DNA from: Catalinimonas alkaloidigena
GTDB lineage: Bacteria; Bacteroidota; Bacteroidia; Cytophagales; Cyclobacteriaceae
NCBI RefSeq assembly: GCF_029504655.1
Contig: NZ_JAQFIL010000001.1
Coordinates: 191,001 to 255,000 of the forward strand
Length of the DNA: 64,000 nt
Reading direction: 5' to 3'
A program made the position numbers and the translations under genes. The notes below the pieces were generated by a model. That model was given only the letters and a program-made list of their open reading frames with translations, ran no database searches and had not been told where the DNA came from. This document shows positions 18,547-28,680 of this stretch, piece after piece; position 1 is the stretch's first letter; each line of letters starts with the position of its first letter.

Positions 18547-19575
18547 ATGTTTTACAATCAATACACAGCCTTAGACTTTGCGATGGATGAATACTTTCAG
18601 CGTTGGGTATTTACCCGGGATGCTGAAGTATCTGACTACTGGCAAACGTGGCTGGCGTTACACCCTGAAAAAAAAGAGGCCATTGAGGAAGCTAAAATCT
18701 TACTCAGTTTACAAAAACTAAGGAAAGATGAATGGTCTGCTGATCGCATGCTTATGACCAAAGAAAGAATCAGAGAAAGTCTTGATGAACAAAATAAACC
18801 TGATGCTTCTTCTGCCCCTCCTAAAGATAAAGACAACAAAAGACTGATGTCACCCTGGCTGGCTATTGCTGCCTCCCTATTACTAATTGTGAGCATCATG
18901 TTACCTGTCTACATATTGAGTCAGGATGAGCAGGTATTTTCTACTACCTATGGGGAAACCCAGAAGTTTGAGCTGCCTGATGGTTCAGAAGTAATTCTTA
19001 ATGCAAACTCCAGCCTGCGTTTTGCGGAGGACTGGCAAAAAAAAGAGCAAAGGCAGGTGTGGCTGGAGGGAGAAGCCTTCTTTAAGGTGAGTAAGCTCAC
19101 TATACCTGATCGTAATGAGGCTATAAAATTTATAGTGCGTTTACAGGATATTGATGTTGAGGTCGTAGGCACGGCTTTTAACGTAAACCATCGTTCAGGA
19201 AAAGTAGAAGTGAGCCTGGATGAAGGAATTGTAGACCTGAAAATGACTGGTGGGGAAAGGCTACGCATGGAGCCGGGAGATATGGTAGCTTACTCTGCGG
19301 CAACCCAGAGGCTGGATAAGCTGAATGCAAACCCAAAAAAAGTAACCGCCTGGCGTAACCATCAGATGATACTGGACGGACAGCCCCTTTCAGACTTAGC
19401 TATATTAATAAATAATTATTATGGCGTAGAAATACGGTTTAGTTCGGATGAGCTTGCCGATAAAAAGATCAAGACTACGCTACCAACAGATAACCTGGAC
19501 CTGGTGCTGGAGACTTTGGAACTTATGCTTGATGTACAATTGGAAAGAAGTGAAGATGAGATCATTATGAAATAA
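18547..19575 (+). CDS. FecR-family anti-sigma factor
   Basis: This 342-aa inner-membrane regulator has a cytoplasmic N-terminal part of about 100 residues that should bind the ECF sigma factor, one transmembrane helix (about 101-121, LAIAASLLLIVSIMLPVYIL) and a periplasmic FecR domain (about 135-240, TTYGETQKFELPDGSEVILN, VWLEGEAFFKV, FNVNHRSGKVEVSLDEGIV). A C-terminal DUF4974-like region follows (LSDLAILINNYYGVEIRF, LDLVLETLELML), the part thought to meet the STN domain of the SusC receptor. It lies between the sigma factor and the STN-containing SusC, the standard gene order for this signalling system. Confidence 0.94.
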   Translation: MFYNQYTALDFAMDEYFQRWVFTRDAEVSDYWQTWLALHPEKKEAIEEAKILLSLQKLRKDEWSADRMLMTKERIRESLDEQNKPDASSAPPKDKDNKRLMSPWLAIAASLLLIVSIMLPVYILSQDEQVFSTTYGETQKFELPDGSEVILNANSSLRFAEDWQKKEQRQVWLEGEAFFKVSKLTIPDRNEAIKFIVRLQDIDVEVVGTAFNVNHRSGKVEVSLDEGIVDLKMTGGERLRMEPGDMVAYSAATQRLDKLNANPKKVTAWRNHQMILDGQPLSDLAILINNYYGVEIRFSSDELADKKIKTTLPTDNLDLVLETLELMLDVQLERSEDEIIMK

Positions 19576-19620
19576 TCAATTACAGAAATTTTTAAACCAG
19601 CAAATTAAACCACTTATGTT

Positions 19621-22600
19621 ATGAAAAAAAAGCTACTCTTTCGTGTGCAGTTGGCATGGCTTCTGGCCTTGCTCTGTAGCTTCGGCTATGCACTGCCACC
19701 CCAAGAACTGGCAATTGCCAGTAATGTAAATGTCAATCACCTGGCTACAGGTGATGAAAACAAAGATCAGCAGAAAGAAAGCCAGACACTCAAGAGTGTA
19801 CTGGAAAAACTGCAGTCTGAGTATAAAGTATACTTCACCTATGACCTTAGCCTGGTAGAAAACCAAAAAATACAGCTAGAGGAAAATGCAGTACAAGGCT
19901 CAGTAGAGGATATACTGGAAAATTACCTGACCCCTCTTGACCTCAAATACAGAAAAACCGGAGACAAGTACTATGTGATCTATCGCCAGAGTAAGCAGGT
20001 AGATAAAATACAGCGTACCGAGCCTCAGGTGAGTGATGCACAAAGTCAGGATGCCAGAGCGAAAGACTCTGAAAGTCAGCCCTGGCTAAGTTCTACTGCA
20101 GCTACCATGATACAGTTGGAAGTGATGGAGAAAAACATCTCCGGCAAAGTAACAGACGCCGAAGATGGTTCAGGGCTTCCTGGCGTAAACATCTTGGCCA
20201 AAGGAACTACCATCGGTACCATTACCGATGTGGAAGGTAACTATAACCTAAGCGTTCCTGATGAGACTACTACTTTGATTTATTCATCTGTAGGTTACGA
20301 AGCGCAGGAGGTGGAAATTGGCGGACGTACTACGATTAATGTGAGTCTGGCTGCTGATGTACAATCTCTCTCTGAGGTTGTAGTGGTAGGTTATGGTGAG
20401 CAGAAAAAAGTAACGGTAACCGGTTCAGTGGCAGCGGTAGAAGGAAGAGAGCTTACTAAATCTCCTACGGTTAACCTTTCCAATTCACTTGCCGGTCGTA
20501 TTCCTGGAGTGTTTGCAGTAAACAGAAGCGGTGAGCCGGGTTATGATGGCTCTGCGATCCGTATCAGAGGAACAAATACACTGGGTAATAATAACGCGCT
20601 CGTAGTAGTTGATGGTATACCTGATAGAGCAGGGGGCCTGGAGCGTATAAATCCTGCAGACATTGAAAGTGTATCTGTGCTAAAAGACGCATCGGCAGCG
20701 ATTTATGGAGCACGTGCGGCGAATGGGGTAATCCTGATTACTACCAAACGTGGAAAAAGCGGAAAACCTCAGTTATCCTACTCTTTCAATCAGGGCTGGG
20801 CGCAACCCACCAGAGTGCCTGATTTGGCAGATGCTGCCCAGTTTGCTGAGATGAGAAACGAGCTGGAGATTTTTAATTTACCGGTAGAAGAATGGGAAGC
20901 TGCTCAGGCCGCTTTTGATTCGGAAGGAGTTTATACAAGAAATGATGGTAGTGAATTACCGGCTACGTATACTCCGGAAGATATTGAGCTTTTCAGAAAT
21001 GGTAATGACCCCTGGGGACACCCTAATACGAACTGGTATGATGAGACGCTCAAAAACTGGTCTCCTCAGTCACAACATAATGTGCAGCTTTCCGGTGGTT
21101 CAGAGAGCTTCAAGTACCTGGCATCATTGGGTTATCAAAATCAGGATGCTTTCTACAAAAACTCAGCCACCGGCTATAAGCAGTATGATATTCGTATCAA
21201 CCTGGATGGGCAAATCAATGAATATATCAAAGCTTCAATTGGTATGTTAGGGCGTCAGGAAAGACGCTACTTCCCTACAGTATCTGCCGGACAGATTTTC
21301 AGAATGCAGATGCGAGGAATACCCACTTCACCTGCCTATTGGCCTAACGGATTACCGGGTCCTGATATTGAAAATGGCACCCAACCCGTCGTAGTAACCA
21401 CAGGTGCTACCGGATATGATAATGACGACAGAAATTACATTCAAACGAACGGGTCACTGGAGATTTCTATCCCCGGTGTTGAAGGTTTGAAAGTAACGGG
21501 AACAGCAGCGATTGATAAATACATACGCCAGACTAAGAGATGGAATACTCCCTGGGATCTTTACACCTGGGATGGATTTGATGAAGCCGATGAGCCTATC
21601 ATGAATAGAGTACAACGTGGCCCGGCTGAACCTAACCTGTCACAAGGCAATGAAGACCAGTTGAATATATTGTTGGGTACAACTATTAACTATACTAAAG
21701 CATTTGGAGATCATAACCTGACTTTCCTGGCAGGTGTAAACAGAGAAACCATAGAGTGGAGTGGATTTAATGCCTACCGCAGGTTTTTCATCTCCGATGC
21801 GGTTGACCAGTTGTTTGCCGGTGGTACAAACGAGCAAAGGATCGGCGGTAGTGCCTGGGAGCGTGCTCGTCTGAACTACTTTGGTCGTGTCGCTTATAAC
21901 TATCAGGAAAAATATCTTGCTGAGTTCTTATGGCGCTATGATGGCTCATACATGTTCCCTGAGGATACTCGCTACGGATTCTTCCCTGGCTTCCTGGCAG
22001 GTTGGGTGATTTCAGAAGAAAATTTCTGGAAAGACAACATCAGCTTCATGGACTATCTGAAAATCCGTGGATCATGGGGGCAAATGGGTAATGATAATAT
22101 TACTCAAGGGCCGAACGGTTCGCTGCAAGAATACCAATACCTTTCTACTTATGGCCTCAGTAGCTTTATTATTAATCAGCAGGAAGTTACCACACTATTT
22201 GAGACCCGTGTGCCTAACAATTCAATTACCTGGGAGGTAGCCAATAATGCCAATATCGGTATTGAAGGTCAGATGCTGGAAGGCAGAATCTTCTTCGAGT
22301 TTGATTACTTTATGAACAATAGAACCGATATTTTATGGCCCAGATTTGGCTCAGTGCCTCAGCATACTGGTATGACTTTGCCTCCTGAAAACATAGCTGA
22401 AGTGAAAAATATGGGCTATGACTTTAATGTAGGGTATAATGGTCAGGTTGGTGACTTTAGCTTTAGCGCCAGCGTAAATGGTGGTTATGCACAAAATGAA
22501 ATTGTTTACTGGGATGAGGCGCCTGGTGCTCCTGATTGGCAAAGAACTACTGGAAAGCCCATGTACACTTATCAGCTTTATGAGTATGATGGTGTATTTG

Positions 22601-23223
22601 CTACCCAGGAAGAAATTGACGCCAATACCATTGACTATAGCGAATTGACCAACAACTTACGTCCCGGAGATATGAAGTACAAAGATCTGTACGGTCCTGA
22701 TGGCGTACCTGATGGTAAAATTACCGCTGATGACCAGGTGAGGACTGACTATACATCTATTCCACTTTTCCAAGGAGGTATAAATCTAAGTGCTAACTAT
22801 AAAAACTTTGATTTATCTATCTTATTCCAGGGAGCTGCCGGAGCAAAGGTATTCGTGATTACTGAATCCGGAAGTATTGGTAACTTTTTGCTGGATACCT
22901 ATGAAAATCGCTGGCAGATAGATAACCCTAGTAGTGTACACCCTCGCATCGCCGACAGAAACAATCAGTGGTATTCTTCCGGTAACTCTTACTGGCTGAG
23001 GGATGCGGACTATATTCGTTTAAAGAACTTTGAGATAGGGTATAATTTACCGGTAGATCTGACTGAAAAAGTTGGTATTGGTAATTTGAGAATTTATGCT
23101 AACGGGCTCAATCTGTTTACTATTGATGAGTTAGATGTATATGACCCTGAGTCTAATAGCCAGAGCGGTCAGTATTATCCGCAGTCACGTATTATTAACC
23201 TGGGTGCAACCGTAACATTTTAA
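19621..23223 (+). CDS. SusC/RagA-family TonB-dependent receptor with N-terminal STN signalling domain
   Basis: This is a 1200-aa outer-membrane transporter and signal transducer. The signal peptide ends near residue 25. An STN (secretin/TonB short N-terminal) domain lies at about 58-122 (LKSVLEKLQSEYKVYFTYD, DKYYVIY). A CarboxypepD_reg domain follows at about 170-250 and the plug at about 255-375 (LVVVDGIPDRAGGLERINP, VLKDASAAIYGARAANGVILITTKRG). The barrel ends in phenylalanine (ATVTF). The STN domain is what distinguishes it from the transporter at 1044 and should relay ligand binding to the FecR protein encoded just upstream. The SusD partner begins 20 bp downstream. The substrate is unknown. 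Confidence 0.96.
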   Translation: MKKKLLFRVQLAWLLALLCSFGYALPPQELAIASNVNVNHLATGDENKDQQKESQTLKSVLEKLQSEYKVYFTYDLSLVENQKIQLEENAVQGSVEDILENYLTPLDLKYRKTGDKYYVIYRQSKQVDKIQRTEPQVSDAQSQDARAKDSESQPWLSSTAATMIQLEVMEKNISGKVTDAEDGSGLPGVNILAKGTTIGTITDVEGNYNLSVPDETTTLIYSSVGYEAQEVEIGGRTTINVSLAADVQSLSEVVVVGYGEQKKVTVTGSVAAVEGRELTKSPTVNLSNSLAGRIPGVFAVNRSGEPGYDGSAIRIRGTNTLGNNNALVVVDGIPDRAGGLERINPADIESVSVLKDASAAIYGARAANGVILITTKRGKSGKPQLSYSFNQGWAQPTRVPDLADAAQFAEMRNELEIFNLPVEEWEAAQAAFDSEGVYTRNDGSELPATYTPEDIELFRNGNDPWGHPNTNWYDETLKNWSPQSQHNVQLSGGSESFKYLASLGYQNQDAFYKNSATGYKQYDIRINLDGQINEYIKASIGMLGRQERRYFPTVSAGQIFRMQMRGIPTSPAYWPNGLPGPDIENGTQPVVVTTGATGYDNDDRNYIQTNGSLEISIPGVEGLKVTGTAAIDKYIRQTKRWNTPWDLYTWDGFDEADEPIMNRVQRGPAEPNLSQGNEDQLNILLGTTINYTKAFGDHNLTFLAGVNRETIEWSGFNAYRRFFISDAVDQLFAGGTNEQRIGGSAWERARLNYFGRVAYNYQEKYLAEFLWRYDGSYMFPEDTRYGFFPGFLAGWVISEENFWKDNISFMDYLKIRGSWGQMGNDNITQGPNGSLQEYQYLSTYGLSSFIINQQEVTTLFETRVPNNSITWEVANNANIGIEGQMLEGRIFFEFDYFMNNRTDILWPRFGSVPQHTGMTLPPENIAEVKNMGYDFNVGYNGQVGDFSFSASVNGGYAQNEIVYWDEAPGAPDWQRTTGKPMYTYQLYEYDGVFATQEEIDANTIDYSELTNNLRPGDMKYKDLYGPDGVPDGKITADDQVRTDYTSIPLFQGGINLSANYKNFDLSILFQGAAGAKVFVITESGSIGNFLLDTYENRWQIDNPSSVHPRIADRNNQWYSSGNSYWLRDADYIRLKNFEIGYNLPVDLTEKVGIGNLRIYANGLNLFTIDELDVYDPESNSQSGQYYPQSRIINLGATVTF

Positions 23224-23243
23224 GAATTGATAAACGCAAAAAG

Positions 23244-25097
23244 ATGAATAAGGTAAAATATATATCTTTAACTGTCGTCATGGCTTTGGGTATTGCTACG
23301 GGCTGTAATGATGACTTTGTGAACACCGAGCCTCTGGATGAAATATCAGAAAATGCCGTGTGGGTAGACCCAGGGCTGGCTGAAGCAGCGGTAACCGATA
23401 TTTATAATGGTTTAAATGACGGCGGGTTCAATGAAGAAATGCTGGCTTCTACTACAGATGAGGCTATCTTCACCCACCCCGGCCGGGGAATAACTACCGT
23501 TACTGAGTCTCGTACCACTCCTGATAATGTAATCAACTGGGGAGACCCCCGTTTGAGATATGGAGATATGTTTAGCAGACTCAGGGCTACGAATATTGCG
23601 ATAGAAAACCTGACTGAACCTCAGTTTGATGATGCTGAATTAGCTGAAAGGCTTTTGGGAGAAGCCCGTTTTATGCGAGCGTTTTTCTATCATCAACTAG
23701 TCCGGTTATGGGGTGGAGTGCCTATAATTGACAGAGTATATGAGTTAGGAGAAGCTGATTATAGCCTGCAGAGAAGCTCCTTTGAAGAGTGTGTTAATTT
23801 TATTGTGGCAGACTGTGATGCTGCTGCTCAGTTATTGGAAGGTAAAGCTTTGGGTGATGGTCGCGCTAACAGAGCCGCTGCTTTGGCATTAAAGTCTCGT
23901 ATACTGTTGTATGCTGCCAGCGACTTGCATCATATCCCTACAGCTTCAGCTAACTCGAGCGTAATAGCGGGCTATTCTAATCCTGAGCTTATAGGTTATA
24001 CAGGTGGTGATCAAACCTCACGTTGGCAAGCTGCTCAGGCAGCAGCAAAAGCTGTTTTGGACGAAGCGAATGGCTATATGACAGACTTAACGGCTCCGGT
24101 ATCACCTGAAGAGGGTGAGCAGAATTACGAAAATATGTCTTTGTCTAAGAATGGAGGAGAAAGCGAGCTTTTATTTGCAAGATATTTTATCAATGCGAAA
24201 GTTGAGGATGGAAGTAGAGCTGCTCTGGATAACGGACCTAACGGCTATCATAACTGGGCAGGTAATACCCCTACGCAAAATCTGGTAGATGACTATGAAA
24301 TGATGGATGGCAGTGAGTTTGACTGGAATAATCCTGAGCACGCGGCCGCTCCTTATGAGAACAGGGACCCTCGCTTTTATGCTACTATTCTCCATGATGG
24401 TGCTGGCTGGAAACCTCGTACCGCTGATGTTGCGCCTAGAGATCCTGCCAATGAGATTCAAACCGGACAGTATGAAGTCATTCAAGATGGTGAAGTTGCC
24501 ACCCATTTTGGTTTGGATACCCGTCAGAGTCCTATTGAAGACTGGAACGGTACCCGTACCGGCTATTATATGCATAAGTTCATCAACAAAGACCCTAGTA
24601 TCGTAGACCAGAATACACGTCAGGAAATTCCCTGGCCAGAGTTACGATATACAGAAGCTATGCTAAATTACGCGGAAGCAAGCATAGAGTTGGGTCAGGA
24701 TGCAGAAGCACGAGAATGGTTGAATAAGATCCGATTCCGTGCCGGTATGCCGGCAATCACTGCTACTGGTGATGAACTGATGAATCAATATAGAAATGAG
24801 CGCAGGGTTGAGTTGGTGTATGAAGAGCATCGTTTCCATGACGCACGCCGCTGGATGATAGCTGAAGAGACTTTAGGACAACAACCTCAGATTATTCTGA
24901 TAGAAGGTACTTTGAAGCCGGGCGCCAATGTAACGCTTTATCAATACAATCCTGATAATTACGATTATACTTATACTGTTGCTGATCTGGATCCTGGGTT
25001 TGAGAATCGTCAATGGTTAGATAAAATGTATTTTATGCCATTTGAAAGAGATGAGATCAATAGAAATGAGGCTTTGGTTCAGAACCCGGGCTACTAA
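23244..25097 (+). CDS. SusD/RagB-family substrate-binding lipoprotein
   Basis: This 617-aa surface lipoprotein partners the preceding STN-SusC. A lipobox ATGC follows a short signal peptide. SusD marks are NDDFVNTEPLDEISENAVW after the cysteine, the helical motif GEARFMRAFFYHQLVRLWGGVPII, then PWPELRYTEAMLNYAEASIELGQ and NERRVELVYEEHRFHDARRWM. The C-terminal part ends with a motif near FMPFERDEINRNEALVQNPGY, the complete SusD tail (compare the shortened tail of the first SusD). It is longer than average, with an extra segment in the middle. The ligand is unknown. Confidence 0.95.
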   Translation: MNKVKYISLTVVMALGIATGCNDDFVNTEPLDEISENAVWVDPGLAEAAVTDIYNGLNDGGFNEEMLASTTDEAIFTHPGRGITTVTESRTTPDNVINWGDPRLRYGDMFSRLRATNIAIENLTEPQFDDAELAERLLGEARFMRAFFYHQLVRLWGGVPIIDRVYELGEADYSLQRSSFEECVNFIVADCDAAAQLLEGKALGDGRANRAAALALKSRILLYAASDLHHIPTASANSSVIAGYSNPELIGYTGGDQTSRWQAAQAAAKAVLDEANGYMTDLTAPVSPEEGEQNYENMSLSKNGGESELLFARYFINAKVEDGSRAALDNGPNGYHNWAGNTPTQNLVDDYEMMDGSEFDWNNPEHAAAPYENRDPRFYATILHDGAGWKPRTADVAPRDPANEIQTGQYEVIQDGEVATHFGLDTRQSPIEDWNGTRTGYYMHKFINKDPSIVDQNTRQEIPWPELRYTEAMLNYAEASIELGQDAEAREWLNKIRFRAGMPAITATGDELMNQYRNERRVELVYEEHRFHDARRWMIAEETLGQQPQIILIEGTLKPGANVTLYQYNPDNYDYTYTVADLDPGFENRQWLDKMYFMPFERDEINRNEALVQNPGY

Positions 25098-25157
25098 TCA
25101 TAAAGTAAGAGCGTGACGGTCGCCGCGCGATTAATCACATGCTTACTTGAATTTTTT

Positions 25158-25195
25158 AAAATCTATGCTGGTTATAAAATACCAGCATAGATTTT
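25158..25195 (+). terminator. Strong terminator after the second SusCD pair
   Basis: A perfect 15-bp stem (25158-25172 with 25181-25195) and an 8-nt loop end in a T-rich run, 60 bp after the susD stop codon. It separates the SusCD transcript from the FG-GAP gene. Confidence 0.85.
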
Positions 25196-25228
25196 CTGTT
25201 TTAGGACATATCTAAAGAATAAATAAAA

Positions 25229-28200
25229 TTGGCTCGGAATACACACTCCCTGATTTATTGGCTTTTCTTGGCAGCAGTTCTCGTGTCAAGTTGCAGTGAC
25301 CAGAATACAGATACCACACAGGAGAAGGCATCTTCCAAAGCTACTTCTTCCCCTCCACCACTGTTTACCTTACTCTCACCACAAGCTACCAATGTAAAGT
25401 TCAATAATGAGCTTACCGAAGGGCTGAATACCAATGTGATGGCTTATGAGTACTTTTACAATGGAGGTGGCGTAGCCATCGGGGATGTTAATAATGATGG
25501 CTGGGAAGACATCTATTTCTCTGGCAATATGATCTCCAATAAGCTTTATCTGAATAAAGGGGCAGAAGGGAATGCATCCCTTCAATTTGAAGATGTCACC
25601 GAAGAGGCTGGTGTTTCCGGAAAGAAAGCACCCTGGAAAACAGGGGTTACCATGGCGGATGTCAATAGCGATGGCTGGCTGGACATCTACGTGTGCTATT
25701 CAGGAAACGTAAGGCCGGAGAATCGACGTAACCAGCTATTTATCAACCAGGGCGTGGATGCATCAGGTAAACTTAGCTTCAGAGAAATGGCGGAAGAGTA
25801 TGATCTGGCCAGCACCGCCACCAGTACACAAGCTACTTTCTTTGACTATGACCGGGATGGTGACCTGGATATGTTTCTGTTAAATCATAGCCCTTTTCCC
25901 TTACCGGTATTAGATGAAGCCTCTACGGCAGACCTGCTCAAAAAAGAAGATCCTTCTAATGGTGTACGACTCTTTAAGAATCATACGCCTTTTTCGTCGG
26001 GAGAAGCGGGCGAGCGGAGGGTTTTTGTTGATGTAACCGCAGAGTCGGGCATCCAGAGTACTTCTCTTTCTTATGGCCTGGGAGTAGGTATAGCCGATAT
26101 CAATGCTGATGGCTGGCCGGATATTTACATTTCTAATGATTATGCCATACCAGATTTTCTCTACATCAATAATGGTTATGGGCCCGACGGGAAAGTCACA
26201 TTCACAGATCAGATACAGTCACAGTTAGGGCATACTTCACACTTTTCTATGGGCAATGATATTGCCGACATCAACAATGATGGTTTGCAGGATATCTATA
26301 CCCTGGACATGTTACCTGAAGATAACAGAAGGCAAAAGCTGCTGTTTGCTCCTGATAATTATGAGCTGTTTAACCTGAACCTGAACGTGGGGTTTTATTA
26401 TCAGTATATGCGGAACATGCTGCATACCAACAATGGCCCGGGAGCCGATGGTCAGCCTACTTTTAGCGAAATAGGACAACTGGCGGGTGTCTCCAATACG
26501 GACTGGAGTTGGGCTGCCCTGCTGGCGGATTATGACAATGATGGCTGGAAAGACCTCTTTGTTACCAATGGCTATGTGCGCGATTATACCAATATGGATT
26601 TTATGAAGCACATGGGCGATTACCTGAACAGAAGAGAAGGGAACCTTTTGCGTAAAGATATACTGGAGTTGGTGTACCAGATGCCCTCATCCAATGTGGT
26701 CAACTATATGTACAAAAATAATGGAGGCACCTCTGACCACGCTACAACCTTTTCTGACGCTACTACTGAATGGGGCTTGCGCATGGCATCTAATAGCAAT
26801 GGAGCAGCCTACGCTGACCTGGATAATGATGGCGATCTGGACCTGGTCGTAAACAACATTAACCGCCCTGCTTTTATCTTTCAAAATGAAGCTAAGCAGG
26901 AGAGAGAGCATCACTACCTGCAGCTTAAGCTGGAAGGGGAGGGAATGAACCGCTTTGGTATCGGAGCCAAAGTGATGCTCTATGCAGAGGGTAAAGTGCA
27001 GTACCTGGAGCAGATGCCTTCACGAGGCTATCAGTCCAGCGTTTCTCCTATTTTGCACTTTGGTTTGGGAGAGCACAGCGAAATTGACTCCCTCCGTATC
27101 GTATGGCAAAGTGGCAAGCAGCAATTGCTTACAAGCTTAAGCATAGATCAGCGCATTACATTGAATGAAAAAGATGCCACTGAAAACTATCCTTTTCCAA
27201 AGCCGCAACAAACAATTTATCAGGAGGTAAACGCTCCACTCGCCTTTGAACATAAAGAAAACAGGCTGAATGATTTCAAGCGTCAGCCGCTGATGGTAAA
27301 TCCGCTGTCTTTTTCCGGCCCTGCTATGGCAAAGGCTGATGTAAACGGAGATGGCCGGGAAGATGTGTATGTAGGAGGAAGTAGTGGGCAGGCGGGCGCT
27401 TTATACCTACAGCAGGCCAACGGAAAATTTGTACAGCAAAACACTTCCGCTTTTACTGAAGACCAGCGGAGTGAAGATGTGGATGCCCTGTTTTTTGATG
27501 CCAATAGTGATGGTGCTGCCGACCTTTATGTGTGTAGTGGGGGCTATAATGATTTTATGCCTGAAGATGAAGCATTGCAGGATCGGCTCTACCTCAATGA
27601 TGGCCAGGGAAATTATGCCAAAAGCAAAGGAGCTTTACCTGCAATGCTCACCAGCAGTAGCTGTGCTCGTGCCTCTGATATTGATGGAGACGGAAAGCTT
27701 GACCTTTTTGTAGGTAGCCGCGTGATTCCCGGACGTTATCCTGAAGTTCCGCCTAGCTATGTACTGATCAATGATGGTCAGGCTAAGTTCAAAGACATGA
27801 CACAGACCGTGTCGCCTCAGCTACAGCAGGCAGGCATGGTGACCGACGCTGCCTGGGTAGACCTGAATGACGATCAGGAGGAAGAACTCATAGTAGTAGG
27901 AGAGTGGATGCCAGTGCAGGTATATGCCAAAAACAATGGAAAGCTGGAAGAGAAAACCAGTGATTACTTTGAGAAAACGTATAGCGGTTGGTGGAATAGT
28001 ATTCTGGCTGATGATTTGAATGGCGATGGTAAAGTTGATCTGGTACTAGGCAATATGGGATTGAATACCCAATGCAAAGTCAGCGACAGTGAACCGGCTG
28101 AGCTGTTCTACAAAGATTTTGATGACAACGGATCGGTTGACCCCATCTTCTGTTTTTACATACAGGGTCAAAGTTATCCCTCCGTAACCCGCGACGAACT

Positions 28201-28678
28201 GCTGGACCAGATGGCGATGATGCGTACCCGTTTTCCCGACTATGATAGTTACGCAGATGCCCAACTGAAGGATATTTTTACCGAAGAGGAATTAGAAGGA
28301 GTACAACGCTTACAAGCCAATGAATTGAAAACCACTTACTTTGAAAGTAACAAAAGAGGAAAGTTTAAGCAAAAAGAATTGCCTTTGGTGGTGCAATCCT
28401 CTCCGGTCTTCACCATCAACTCTTTTGATTATAATCAGGATGGTAACAAAGATCTGCTGCTGAGTGGTAATATTAGCCAGGCACGCTTACGCTTTGGAAA
28501 ATGTGACGCGAATTATGGGATCTTGCTGGAAGGCGATGGAAAAGGTAACTTTGCCTACATCCCTCAGCAGCATTCTGGTTTAGAAGTGTGGGGCGATGTG
28601 AGAAGTGTGATAGAAGTGAATAATACACTATTATTTGGAATCAATCAGGCTGAGATAAAAGCTTATAAAATCAACTAG
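25229..28678 (+). CDS. FG-GAP/VCBS-repeat lipoprotein with ASPIC/UnbV domain
   Basis: This is a 1149-aa exported lipoprotein. Translation must begin at TTG (25229): the frame is closed by TAA at 25220-25222 and this start yields a proper signal peptide with lipobox VSSC. The protein is built of many calcium-loop FG-GAP repeats (DVNNDGWEDIYFSG, DVNSDGWLDIYV, DLNGDGKVDLVLGN). An ASPIC/UnbV domain lies at about 575-645 (FGIGAKVMLYAEGKVQYLEQMPS). It forms a propeller-type scaffold on the cell surface and may bind glycans or proteins; the role is unproven. Only 2 bp separate its stop from the next start, so it works with the haloperoxidase-like protein. Confidence 0.9.
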   Translation: MARNTHSLIYWLFLAAVLVSSCSDQNTDTTQEKASSKATSSPPPLFTLLSPQATNVKFNNELTEGLNTNVMAYEYFYNGGGVAIGDVNNDGWEDIYFSGNMISNKLYLNKGAEGNASLQFEDVTEEAGVSGKKAPWKTGVTMADVNSDGWLDIYVCYSGNVRPENRRNQLFINQGVDASGKLSFREMAEEYDLASTATSTQATFFDYDRDGDLDMFLLNHSPFPLPVLDEASTADLLKKEDPSNGVRLFKNHTPFSSGEAGERRVFVDVTAESGIQSTSLSYGLGVGIADINADGWPDIYISNDYAIPDFLYINNGYGPDGKVTFTDQIQSQLGHTSHFSMGNDIADINNDGLQDIYTLDMLPEDNRRQKLLFAPDNYELFNLNLNVGFYYQYMRNMLHTNNGPGADGQPTFSEIGQLAGVSNTDWSWAALLADYDNDGWKDLFVTNGYVRDYTNMDFMKHMGDYLNRREGNLLRKDILELVYQMPSSNVVNYMYKNNGGTSDHATTFSDATTEWGLRMASNSNGAAYADLDNDGDLDLVVNNINRPAFIFQNEAKQEREHHYLQLKLEGEGMNRFGIGAKVMLYAEGKVQYLEQMPSRGYQSSVSPILHFGLGEHSEIDSLRIVWQSGKQQLLTSLSIDQRITLNEKDATENYPFPKPQQTIYQEVNAPLAFEHKENRLNDFKRQPLMVNPLSFSGPAMAKADVNGDGREDVYVGGSSGQAGALYLQQANGKFVQQNTSAFTEDQRSEDVDALFFDANSDGAADLYVCSGGYNDFMPEDEALQDRLYLNDGQGNYAKSKGALPAMLTSSSCARASDIDGDGKLDLFVGSRVIPGRYPEVPPSYVLINDGQAKFKDMTQTVSPQLQQAGMVTDAAWVDLNDDQEEELIVVGEWMPVQVYAKNNGKLEEKTSDYFEKTYSGWWNSILADDLNGDGKVDLVLGNMGLNTQCKVSDSEPAELFYKDFDDNGSVDPIFCFYIQGQSYPSVTRDELLDQMAMMRTRFPDYDSYADAQLKDIFTEEELEGVQRLQANELKTTYFESNKRGKFKQKELPLVVQSSPVFTINSFDYNQDGNKDLLLSGNISQARLRFGKCDANYGILLEGDGKGNFAYIPQQHSGLEVWGDVRSVIEVNNTLLFGINQAEIKAYKIN

Positions 28679-28680
28679 TT